Assembly (NCBI GenBank): GCA_024364735.1
Contig: JAGFNQ010005398.1
Span: 359,946 to 423,945, forward strand
Reading direction: 5' to 3'
Length of the DNA: 64,000 nucleotides
Source of the DNA: Boesenbergia rotunda
Taxonomy: Eukaryota; Streptophyta; Magnoliopsida; Zingiberales; Zingiberaceae
The number at the start of each line of letters is the position of its first letter. Position 1 is the first letter of the stretch. The notes under the pieces are model-generated. The model was not told the origin of the DNA, ran no database searches, and worked only from the letters and a program-made list of their open reading frames with translations. Positions 25,310 to 35,152 of this stretch are shown piece after piece. Made by a program: the position numbers and the translations under genes.

Positions 25310-25594
25310 GCAATGCACGGGCCGACACGGTTGAGTTCTTCCTTCGTCAGTCCACACTGGAGGGTTTGAGTGGCTTTTGCGTCTGCTTCTATCTTTTTCT
25401 TAAGTGCAACGTCCCACTCTGAGTATCCTTGAACTTCTCCTTGTGCAATTTTTGGGATCTGTAGTCCAGACTGGATGATGATCCACATTTCCACCTAAGA
25501 TTTCAGGTGGACCTCCATTCTGCTCTTCCAGTAGGAGAAATCCTGACCGAAGAACAGAGGAGCACGAGCGGTGTTGTACCCTTCGTGCATGACC
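25310..25594 (-). pseudogene. Copia gag N-terminus, truncated (element 4)
   Basis: Begins with ATG at 25592-25594 and reads MVMHEGYNTARAPLFFGQDF. After an in-frame stop near 25497 it continues VEMWIIIQSGLQIPK...ALKKKIEADAKATQTLQCGLTKEELNR. It matches the Gag start of the element at 1-2023. The homology stops abruptly near 25310, so the rest of the polyprotein was lost. Confidence 0.85.
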
Positions 25595-25802
25595 ATTTAA
25601 TATTCATGAAAAATAAAGAAAACAAAAACTCGTTCCAAGACTTTGTCTTGGATTAGTAGTGTGGTATAAAGAAGAATAAACTAAAAACAATTCGAGTGGT
25701 GTTGCGCCAACCTCGAAAAATGAGAAATAATTTTAAAAAAATGAACAAAAAATAATTTCGAAAATCTGCTCAGTTGGCGGTTTCACCAAGGTTGAGCAAC
25801 CC

Positions 25803-27031
25803 GCTCTGATACCACTTGTGGGATCGTTGTAATCGATAGAGGGGGGGTGAATAGCGATTACGTAAAATTTTTGGAATAATTAGAAACACAACGGAAAAAT
25901 AAAATCACAATGCTAACACGTTTTCTTTTTTATTTGGTTCGGAGTCTTTAACGGCTCCTACTCCAAGACCTACGGTCCTTGACCGTTTTTGTTAGGTAAT
26001 TTTATAAGTCGAGTAAATATTACAAATATATAAGTCGAATACAGAATTTGAGCAACGAATGTAAAGTATACCGACGACACCATAAAAGTCGTAGAGAGTC
26101 TTGGGCGACGTGTCGTCGATCTTGATCGTTGGCGGTGCTGAAAGACTCGAGCACGAAAGAAGTCTGAGAGCATTGGCGTGCCTAAGTTGCAAGAAACTTT
26201 TTGCATTGAATGGAATTGATGATTGAAGGCAAGGGGGTGAAGCCCCTTATATATATAGTTCTCGGGCGCCTGAGGCTTATGGGGCGCCTACCACATGAGC
26301 GAATTGGGCGCGTGCTTATCCGCAGACTCGGCCAAATACCTATCCTCTGGTCTTGGGCGCCTGGGATACTTGGGGCGCTTGAGATGCTGACGTGGCAACC
26401 CTGCCAGCTCAGCCTCTCCCCTGGTTGAAAAAACCCATCTGGGGCGCCTAATACCTATCGGGTGTCTGACTTCTCGGGCGCCTGAGCCCTCTTAAGCACC
26501 TGGGATGCAGCAGTAAATACCTTTCACTCCTACAATCAGGGTTAGTCCAAGAACAGTACAAAAATGAATAATAAGCATATGAATCACAGCCGGAGCTGTC
26601 TTGGTTCTGACTTTGGATTTCAAAATGAAACCCTAGGTCGAACCGACGTTTACTGTTCCCTCTTCCGGGGAACGCGTCCTCACCTACTCCTCTCAGGAGA
26701 AGTTACCTTTTGCCAACCGGCTCCTCCGGTTGGACTTTTGCTCGGCCTCCGAGAGTACCGGATCTCAAGACGTCCGTTCCTCGACCCACCTCTACTTTTG
26801 TCCACAATCCTCACTCGGCTAAGACTCCTGCCCAATCTTCCGGATCAAGACTTCATTGCCTAGTCCACAACCAGGACTTCTTTCTCAACCTTGCAGGTCA
26901 AGACTTTGTACCAAGGTGAACTAGGACTTTCCTGCACACTTGGTAAATCCAATAGATAATAACACAAATTTAACTTTGCACCCTTTGTGATTATCAAAAC
27001 CAGGTTCAATCTGGTTCTTCCGGCACCAACA
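25803..27031 (-). mobile_element. Primer site and 5' LTR of copia element 4 (LTR family A)
   Basis: Complement of TGGTATCAGAGC at 25803-25814, then the LTR from 25817 (TGTGGGATCGTTG) to 27031 (CGGCACCAACA), about 1.2 kb, minus orientation. It is the copy most like the LTR at 2242-3445, including the same leader and the GAAACCCTAGGTCGAACC block. Six to seven GGCGCC-type motifs occur between 26260 and 26510. It interrupts or abuts the copia reverse transcriptase relic that starts near 27100. Confidence 0.88.
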
Positions 27032-27099
27032 CTGGAAAACCCTAGGTCTACTCCCAATATTTTTCTGGTTCAAGTCAAAAGTATCGAATCTAACATATT

Positions 27100-27647
27100 A
27101 TGCCACTTCCTGATCATGCGCTTGAAAATCCTCCCACTGATGTTCCAAATGATGCCCCACCACTTACCTTGCCTCCTTCAAAAAGATCCACTTGTGTCAA
27201 TTTTGGTAAGTCACTTAACCGTTTAACTCGTTTTACAAATATAAATTATGTTGAGATTCCCTTTACCTTTAAGCAGACAATGGAACAAGCATGCTCCAAA
27301 AAGGTAATGATGGATGAGAAAATAGAAACATTGACTATGAATCATACTTGGGATTTAGCCCCGCAACCCTCTAATACTTATGTTATAGGTAGTAAATGAG
27401 TGCACACTATTAAAGAGTCTGATGGTACTCTAGACCGCTACAAAGTTTGTTTAATAGCTCAAGGCTACAAGTAGGATTGATTATGAGGAACTCGTTGCCC
27501 AGTTGCCAAGATGACTACCGTTCGAACTCTTCTTGCTATTGGATCATGCAAACATTGGTCATTGTATCAATTCGATGCAAAGAATATTATCTTTCATGGA
27601 CATTTGAAGAAAACTATTTATAATGAGTGTCTCCCTAGTTATTCTTT
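27100..27647 (+). pseudogene. Copia reverse transcriptase, left part
   Basis: Plus-strand relic of a third copia lineage: YVEIPFTFKQTMEQACSKK, NHTWDLAPQPSNTYVIGSK, SDGTLDRYK, then a shifted frame VAQLPRMTTVRTLLAIGSCKHWSLYQFDAKN. These are the first reverse transcriptase motifs (TWDL..., KMTTVRTLLA, QxDxKNAF). Stops at about 27398 and 27472. It is cut at 27647 by the Mutator-like element and resumes at 30029. Confidence 0.88.
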
Positions 27648-28343
27648 CGGCAATTTACCAAAGGGGTACCCAAAAATTGGTATTTACCAAAAGACATACC
27701 ATGATTTCATTGTTATCAAATAACGCACTTATTTTAGTGAACTTCCTCTTATACCCCTCCTGCCAAAGTACTGCATGTCATTCTCTTTCTTTTTCTCTTT
27801 CTCATTCTTAATAACGAATTTCGAGACATTTGAAAAGATTTTTTCAGATTTTTTTATTTTAAAATAATATATTATGGAATCGGATAAAAAATGTAAGACA
27901 AAAATCGAAAAAATATTTCAATTAAAAAAATATCTCATCAAACATGATATTATTAAATATATTAATATATAAAAAAATATCTCATCAAACTTTTTTTATA
28001 TTTGATTAATATAAATTAATATATTTAATAATATTATTAAATATATTAATATATAAAAAAATAAAAAAACTGAAGTTTTTTTATTTCAGGCAACGTGGGC
28101 ATGAAATCAAAAGATTTCAGGCCCAGTGTGGGCCTGAAATAGAAATAACTCAGGGCCTGAAATTAAATGATTTCAGGCCCTGCGTCGAATTGAAATTATG
28201 TGTTATGATAGGTTTTTTTACGTAGGTCTAAAACGTAAAGAAACATCTCTTTATATTTTTGAAATCATAATAAAAATTATTAAGAAAGACTACTTTATGA
28301 GAGGAATTTTAATTAATATAAAATGAGCATTATATTAAAAACA

Positions 28344-28345
<2 letters not shown>

Positions 28346-28376
<31 letters not shown>
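28346..28376. repeat. TA dinucleotide repeat
   Basis: About 15 TA units inside the left arm of the foldback element; its partner in the right arm is longer (29241-29300), so the arms have drifted in repeat number. Confidence 0.9.
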
Positions 28377-28382
<6 letters not shown>

Positions 28383-28566
28383 CGATTCTTTAATAAAGAA
28401 GTGAAATATTATTTATTATATTAATTTAATATTATATATTATATTAATATATTTAATTTTAATAGGAGGGCCTGAAGTCAGATGACTTCAGGCCCAAAGA
28501 GGTTTTGTAGAAATCCAGATAATGGTTTTGTAGGGGTTGAGGTTTTGTATAATTTTTTCCAAACCT

Positions 28567-28990
28567 ATAGGTGTAGTTTAGTTCCATCAGTGGGTTTTGA
28601 GCAAAATCCACTGATGGACCTCCCATATTTGGATTTCGGAAAATCCATTATCAGTAGTTAGGATTGAGGTTGGAGAAAGTATTTTAGGTGTCGGAAAGTA
28701 ATAGGTGTACTTTAGTTCTTCCATCAGTGGATTTTGAGCAAAACCCACTGATGAACCTCCCATATCTGGATTTCTGAAAAAAAAAAACATTATCAATAGT
28801 TAGGGTAGAGTTAGGAGAATATATTTTAGGTGTCCAAACCTCAAATTATTATTTTTCCCAAAGCAATAGGTGTAGTTTAGTTCCATCAGTGGGTTTTGAG
28901 CAAAACCCACTGATGGACCTCTCATATCTGGATTTCTGAAAAAATATCAATGGGTTTTGAGCGAAACCCACTGATAGACCTAGAAAACTC
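28567..28990. repeat. Four hairpin modules in the centre of the foldback element
   Basis: The module taggtgtagtttagttccatc, then a hairpin, then cctcccatatctggatttc is repeated. At 28883-28916 the hairpin has perfect 16-bp arms (ccatcagtgggttttg) and a 2-base loop. Near copies lie at about 28584-28617 (one mismatch), 28721-28754 and 28947-28978. These are direct repeats whose core is itself an inverted repeat. Confidence 0.85.
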
Positions 28991-29239
28991 CTATTGCAAT
29001 ATAATTTTTAATCATTAGAAGTTTGGATACCAAAAATAATAATTAAAAGTTTTTTTATAATTAATTATTTTTATTAAATTAATTATTTACGTAGGGCCTG
29101 AAGTCAGATGATTTCAAGCCTAAGGAGGGCATGAAGTCAAATGACTTCAAGCCCTCCTATTAAAATTAAATATATTAATATAATATATAATATTAAATTA
29201 ATATAATAAATAATATTTCACTTATTTATTAAAGAATGG

Positions 29240-29240
<1 letters not shown>

Positions 29241-29300
<60 letters not shown>
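29241..29300. repeat. TA dinucleotide repeat
   Basis: About 30 TA units in the right arm of the foldback element. It produces a meaningless Tyr-Ile repeat ORF. Confidence 0.9.
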
Positions 29301-29305
<5 letters not shown>

Positions 29306-30028
29306 GTTCGTTTTTAATATAATAGTCTTTCTCAATAATTTTTATTGTGATTTCAAAAATATAAAAAGATGTTTCTTTACGTTTTAGACCTACGTAAAAA
29401 AACCTATCATAACACATGATTTCAATTCGACGCAGGGTTTGAAATCATTTAATTTCAGGCCCTGAGTTATTTTTATTTCAGGCCCACGCTGGGCCTGAAA
29501 TTTTATTTCAGGCCCAGCGTGGGCCTGAAATAAAATATTTCAGGCTCAGCGTGGGCCTGAAATCTTTTGATTTCAGGCCCACGCTGTCTGAAATAAAAAA
29601 ACTTCAATTTTTTTATTTTTTTATATATTAATATATTTAATAATATTATTAAATATATTAATTTATATTAATCAAATATAAAAAGTCTCATGAGATATTT
29701 TTTTATATATTAATATATTTAATAATATCACGTTTGATGAGATATTTTTTTAATTAAAATATTTTTTCGGTTTTTGTCTTACGTTTTTTATCCGATTCTA
29801 TAATATATTATTTTAAAATAAAAAAGTCTGAAAAAATCTTTTCAAATGTCTCGAAATTCGTTATTAAGAATGAGAAAGAGAAAAAGAAAGAGAATGACAT
29901 GCAGTACTTTTGCAGGAGGGGTATAAGAGGAAGTTCACTAAAATAAGTACGTTATTTGGTAACAATGAAATCATGGTACGTCTTTTGGTAAATACCAATT
30001 TTTGGGTACGTCCTTTGGTAAATTGCCG

Positions 30029-30860
30029 TTATTCTTTTGGTGATTCGAATGTGGTTTGCAAACTTAATAGATTTCTTTATGATCTTAAATAGGCATCGTG
30101 AGCATGGCTTCAAAATGTTCACTCTGACTATTTGTTCAATTGGTTTCCAACAAAGTTCAATTGATTACTCTTTGTTTACTCATCGTTCCTCTCACGATAT
30201 TATAATTCAACTTCTTTATCTGCATGATATGGTTATCACAAATAGTGATCCACGGGGAATTATTGAGATTAAATGCTTTCTTTGTGGTTCTTTTCATATG
30301 AAAGATCGTGGCACTCTTACTTATCTTCTAGGTTTGGAAGTGTCTCATTCCTTTGATGGTCTTTTTCTTCCACAGCACAAGTATACTAAAGTTTTGATCA
30401 AGCTAGCCAATTTGACTGATAATAAAATGTGTTCAACTCCTATGGAACTCAATTTGAAATTAAAATATGATGATGGTGTACCTATTTTTGATCCTACTTT
30501 GTATTGACAATTGGCGGACAATCTTATTTATCATACCATCACATGTCTTGATATATCTATTCAAGTTGTCAGTTAATTTTTTTCTCAACCTCGACATCAT
30601 CACCTCGAAGCACTTCATCGGATCATTCACTATCTCAAAGGCACCCATGATCGTAGATTCATTATTCCTTCTAACACACCTCTTAGTCTATGACCATTTT
30701 CTGCTGCTGATTATGCAGGATGTGTTGATACTCGTCGCTCTACGATAGGTTGGTATGTTTTTTCTAGGTGCCTCACCTATTTCATGGAATTGTAAGAAGA
30801 AAAAAAAGGAAGCACTGCCAAGCCACGATAGTTCACTGCATTCTGCTCGGCGTTGCAAAA
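30029..30860 (+). pseudogene. Copia reverse transcriptase/RNase H, right part
   Basis: Continuation of the relic at 27100-27647: YSFGDSNVVCKLNRFLYDLK, then QSSIDYSLFTHRSSHDIIIQLLYLHDMVI (degenerate form of the YVDD box), GTLTYLLGLEV, LANLTDNKMCSTPME, then RNase H with HRIIHYLKGT, SAADYAGCVDTRRSTIGWYVF (about 30695-30760). Stops near 30088, 30505 and 30575 and frameshifts make it inactive. Confidence 0.88.
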
Positions 30861-31811
30861 TTTAATCTGTTTTCACTCATATTTATATACTTGTTGTTTC
30901 TACTCTTATTATTTGATTTGTAAGAGCAGTCATAGGTACAAATCATATTCAGTCCGAATTCAACGAGGTTCCTTCTTGGAGACAAAAGGGGAGGAAAATT
31001 AAGTAATGCAATTACTCATATATAGCTACTGTGTATATCTTTTGCTTGTTTTGCATATTTGTCTTTTCTTTTGTCTGAAATTGATGGGTGATCTGGAAAA
31101 TCTTGAGATGTATCGTAACATAATATTTTCCTAGTTAATAGTTAGATAAATTCGTACTTTTATTTATGATAATTAAAAGTTACTAGTGATTTCTATAATT
31201 CACTTTATATATAGAAACTATATTAGCGGACATCTCTTTCTTCTATTCCAAGTATTATAACACAAATACTTTCAATGCTACGTTAAAGAAGGAAAAAATA
31301 TGTAAAAAATAAAAAGTTTTTTTTTAAAAAAAAACTTGTGTAATTTATTTTATGGATTTGCTAGATTGATTATCATTGATTGTTGTTTTTACAAGATTTT
31401 AATAAATTACAAATTTAAGTTAGGAGTTTCAAAAGATTCGTTAAGAAAATTTGTATAATTAAAGAAAATTTTAAGTTTATATCCATATTTAACAAATACA
31501 TTATAAATTTTTATTTTCTAAATAAATTTATGAATTGATAATAATAAAGTTTTACTAGTTCAAAATAGGACGAATTCAATTACGAGAGACTTGGTAGTTT
31601 TTTTTCAAGGACCCCTCAAGAACTATATACTATATAATGCGCTCCTCGGCTTGCCTTCCCTTGTGCTTCTATCGACGCTTTAATTTTCTTCGACAGTCGA
31701 TTCAATCCTCCCTCTCCCTTATTACTTGTTGGGGTTTTATTACTTGTTAGGGTTTCCTCCGTCTCCTCTGACGATCGCTTCCTCCTTCTATTCGAGCGTT
31801 CGCCTACTGCC
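30861..31811. promoter_or_regulatory. Upstream region of the SKP1-like gene, with TATA box
   Basis: AT-rich DNA with no gene. CTATATAATG at 31630-31639 is a good TATA box about 175 bases before the start codon at 31812. The sequence between is pyrimidine-rich with cttcctccttct-type tracts, as in plant 5' leaders. No other element is claimed. Confidence 0.55.
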
Positions 31812-32495
31812 ATGGAAAAGAAGATCACCCTGTTGAGCTCCGACGGCGAGGCGTTCGAGGTGGACGCTGCGGTGGCCATGATGTCGCAGACCATCAAGCA
31901 CATTGTCGAGGACGGCTGTGCAGAGGATGCGATTCCCCTCCCCAACGTCACCTCCAGGATCCTCGCCAAGGTCATTGAGTACTGTCAAAAGCACGTCGAT
32001 GACCCCGATGACAAAGAAGAACTCAAGTCTTGGAATGCCAAATTCGTTAACGTCGACAAGACCACCCTATTCGTTTCATCTCGGTAAGCTTCGATACTTT
32101 TCCGATCCTTCTCCCCTTCAAATTAATTCGTTTCCTAATTGTCTTGGGATGGCAATTGTCTTTTTCATTTTTTGGGATAATTTTGGAAAACAATTTAACT
32201 CTTTTTGATTAGGTTTACTATTAAACTTTTATTTCAAAGGGCCCTTATTGAAATTGTATTTTTTTTATGATTTCTGGAGATTTATTTATTTTGTATTGAT
32301 GACAAATTTTGGTGTATTCAGGCTGCAAACTACATGGACATTAAGGGGTTGTTCGATTTGTCATGTCAGACCGTAGCTGATATGATTACGGGAAAGACTC
32401 CGGAAGAGATTCGAAAGACATTCAACATTAAGAACGACTTCACCCCCGAGGAAGAGGAAGAGGTTCGCAAGGAGAACGAGTGGGCCTTCCACTAA
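31812..32495 (+). CDS. SKP1-like protein (SCF ubiquitin ligase adaptor), two exons, frame problem at the intron
   Basis: SKP1 proteins link Cullin1 to F-box proteins in SCF ubiquitin ligases in nucleus and cytosol. Exon 1 (31812-32083) starts MEKKITLLSSDGEAFEVDAA and has the BTB/POZ fold to NVDKTTLF. Exon 2 (32322-32495) has AANYMDIKGLFDL, CQTVADMITGKTPEEIRK, FNIKNDFTPEEEEEVR and the ending ENEWAFH. The intron (32084-32321) has gtaagc and ttcag borders at the usual place for plant SKP1 genes. Exon 1, however, is 272 bases, so exon 2 would be read out of frame. The few residues before the junction (VSSR) are not the expected DLIL-type sequence, which suggests one lost base near 32073. A clean fix would be splicing at ttc|gtttca (32073/32074), which keeps frame but drops four residues. 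It is either a recent pseudogene, a sequencing error or an odd splice. The ending H replaces the usual E. Confidence 0.88.
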
Positions 32496-32840
32496 CTCTT
32501 GGACGACCGACCGATCTGCTCTGTTTATTAAGCCTTTCCCTCTTTGTATTAGATATTTGTTTATAGAACTCATATTCATCTCGGGCATATTTACCATTAA
32601 TTTTATCTTATTAATTGACTTGATCCAATTGTTCCGTTCAATAATATCCTCGTCGAGTTTTTTTAATAAAATATTCTATTCAACCTCGTTTTAATATTTT
32701 AAATTATTGTCATTATTATGTATCTTATAATTATCATTTATTTTATAGAAGTTCTATAAAGTTTTGTGGTTCTTTTCAAATCGCGCGGACTAACTAAATA
32801 AAAAGCGTGGATGGATTAAATATAAGAATAATGATTGGGA
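32496..32840. other. Downstream of SKP1-like gene
   Basis: AT-rich 3' flank without recognised genes. No canonical AATAAA is close to the stop; weaker aataat forms lie near 32640. Confidence 0.5.
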
Positions 32841-32972
32841 GAGTGAAAATCATAGTGAATGACGTGACACTTTGCATGCACGATCTTCAACGGGTTCACC
32901 GTCGATGGTGTCCAAATGATAATCGGACGTGTGCATGTAAAGTATCACGCCATTCATTATGATTTTCACACA
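32841..32972. repeat. Imperfect inverted repeat (MITE-like hairpin)
   Basis: gtgaaaatcatagtgaatg...ctttgcatgcac (32841-32882) is complementary, with a few mismatches, to gtgcatgtaaag...cattcattatgattttcac (32930-32972). The arms are about 40 bases around a 50-base loop. It could be a small MITE or a hairpin RNA locus. No clear target duplication was found. Confidence 0.6.
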
Positions 32973-33054
32973 TCGATTGCAACAATCTCATACGACAAAA
33001 GATTATCTACTTCATCGATATTCAAGGAGTCAGATGGGAAAAGAATATCAGCAG

Positions 33055-34896
33055 CCATGGCTCTCCATCTACCTGCAAATAAGCTCTGTTCCAGTCAGCC
33101 ACCACGTAGTGCCAACTTGACATCAGCAGTCTGTTATAAAGGTTTGTTGAAGTTTTCATGCCCAATGATGGGGTGCTAAATCTTTTCAAGAAGATAAATT
33201 TAACATGTTAATAATAATGGCAATTTAATATAATGAAATCAACCAATGTGATCCCTTAACTAATAGAGGTGGGAACAAGACAGTCATGCTAGTTCAACTT
33301 GACACATCCCACTTAAATTGTGAATTATGAATCACGCTTCTACCTGTGAGGATGTCCAATTTCATACTTTTTCATGATAAATTCATGATAGGAAGCTCAC
33401 TTATTTTTTTGCTTATATCGCTTAGTTTCCTCATCCTTCATAGACCATAATTGGATCAATAAATTATGCATGCAATAGCTGACCAAGATGGAATTGGTAA
33501 ACTAATTTGTGGGTTGCCACATGAAGCGAAGAATTTCAGGTAGCAAATCAATTGTCACATATTCAATTTGGGAAGTGATTGGCATCTCGACTCTAATGTG
33601 GTCTCTTCACTTATTATGACAACAATAAATAAAGCATAAAATCTCAATTATTTGGAGTTACACCCTGAATGTTTTTCTAATCATTAAATAGTAACTCTCG
33701 ATAAATTCTGGTATTTTGTAAACAAGAAGTGGCAGCGTAAATGTCTCACAGATAAAAAGATAATAAAACTAGTGATAACTAAGAAATCTGATCCTCAATG
33801 GAAACCTGTGTCTATAAAATCTTCTAATTCAGATTTGTTTTTCAAATCTGGTAGGGTTCAGGTTCTATATAAAGCTGAAAGCAAACTTATCAGCCAGCCT
33901 AAATTTACTTTATTTAACTACAAAAAATTTTCGACTTTTCATTAAACCATACCATCGTTTTCTTCTTCCAAGACTGACCTAACCCAACCGAGCCTACATA
34001 TGTAGCTAAGAGCTTGCTGTACTTTGCTCAATTAATATAAATAACTTATAATACGTACCAGTCATTGCTCTCAAATTAAAACGATTTTGATTGTTTATTA
34101 TCACAGTTTGAAAATTAAAGATAGAAAAGATACCAGAGCAATGTGTACAGCAGATAATTTCAACCATTACCATGGAAGAATGCCATCCTTGTTTCAATCC
34201 GAATATCTCGCGCAGCCCATCATCTGCTCGAGCCTCATAAAACCTTCTCTGAGAATGAAAATAACAACAAATATCAGTGAAAACTCTGTCAATTTCCAGA
34301 AATCATTTATGCTGCTTGAGGAGTTCTATACTCTAGGCAGATGCCACCCCCGAGAAAGTGGAACAAATCTAACATATGATGGTTCATAATAAACAGATAG
34401 AATAGAAACTACAACTACATGTGGGTTACTATTCTAAAGAAACTTCATAGTGTAAAAATGTGAGAAATAAAATGGCGTGTCTTCTTGGAGAAACCAGGAT
34501 ATTATCATGATTCCACCATGTTAACTTCACTATTATCCATTCTCCAAACTGAAAAAAAAAATACATATTGGCATATGCAATGGCATAGGTGATAAGCAGA
34601 TGATGACAAACCTAATCACAAGTCCAGTAAACTTCACCTAGCAAAAACATAAAGCTTAGTCACTCAGAAAAACTAAGATCTAGATTACCAGCAAAGTCAA
34701 TCCAGACAAAAGACTCTCAAGTTAATCCATTCTTAGAAAATTGAGATCAAAGATTAACTGCAAAGGTGTCTAGACAGTAAAATTTTCATACAGATGAGTA
34801 ATATCAACCTGATCAAGATATTTAGGTGTAGGACGCCCCCATGGACGTCTTCCGCTTCCTTAACTGTCCAGATTTAGAAGCACAAGGGACCTAATG
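33055..34896 (-). pseudogene. Diacylglycerol kinase gene relic, three exons, disabled
   Basis: Diacylglycerol kinases convert diacylglycerol to phosphatidic acid in membrane signalling. Minus-strand exons: 34809-34896 (IRSLVLLNLDS, stop, GSGRRPWGRPTPKYLDQ), 34134-34248 (RRFYEARADDGLREIFGLKQ, GWHSSMVMVEII) and 33055-33130 (TADVKLALRGG, then DWNRAYLQVDGEPW). This is the accessory-domain order of plant diacylglycerol kinases: NPWG block, DDGLLEIFG block, QxDGEPW block. Splice borders are clean: CTGTAG|, CAG|GTTGAT, TTCTCAG|, CTCTG|GTATC and ATAACAG|. The first two exons join in phase. Lesions are a TAA at 34860-34862 (usual Tyr), an extra base in the second exon near 34150, and an extra T near 33097. 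The catalytic half and the C-terminus are missing. Confidence 0.85.
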
Positions 34897-35152
34897 CTAC
34901 AGCAAATGGCCCATTGTAGAATTATTTCCTTACCCGAAGAATAAATAAGTTAACCATGTCAGATATGAGAGAAATTGCACTAAATAACATCTTCCATGTT
35001 CATTTTCTCAGCAAGAAAACTAATGTAACAATAGAAAGGTGTTGAATACTGAAAATTTAAGGGGCTATGGATTAAAAACCGAAAAGCGGGCCTAGTTGGA
35101 ATTATCCGAACATGGAGGGTCTTTTTGCAAAAAGCCAAAACTATTAAAATAA

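Larger units (their letters stand above)
27648..30028. mobile_element. Mutator-like foldback element with long inverted repeats
   Basis: A 2,381-bp insertion flanked by a perfect 9-bp duplication TTATTCTTT (27639-27647 and 30029-30037), the size typical of Mutator-like elements. The ends start CGGCAATTTACCAAAGG on both strands, and the inverted similarity runs about 700 bases inward (27648-28390 against 29240-30028). Taking out the element and one duplication rejoins the copia frame exactly. No transposase is visible. The interior has TA repeats, palindromic ttcaggccc segments and four hairpin modules. Short ORFs are not credible. Confidence 0.88.

Noticed and set aside
29229..29417. Tyr-Ile repeat ORF
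   Set aside because: A TA microsatellite translated in one frame.
31616..31994. Minus-strand ORFs of 119 and 68 codons
   Set aside because: Shadows of SKP1 exon 1 and its leader.
32916..33179. Plus-strand ORF of 87 codons resembling a transit peptide
   Set aside because: It is antisense to the kinase exon at 33055-33130 and has no independent support.
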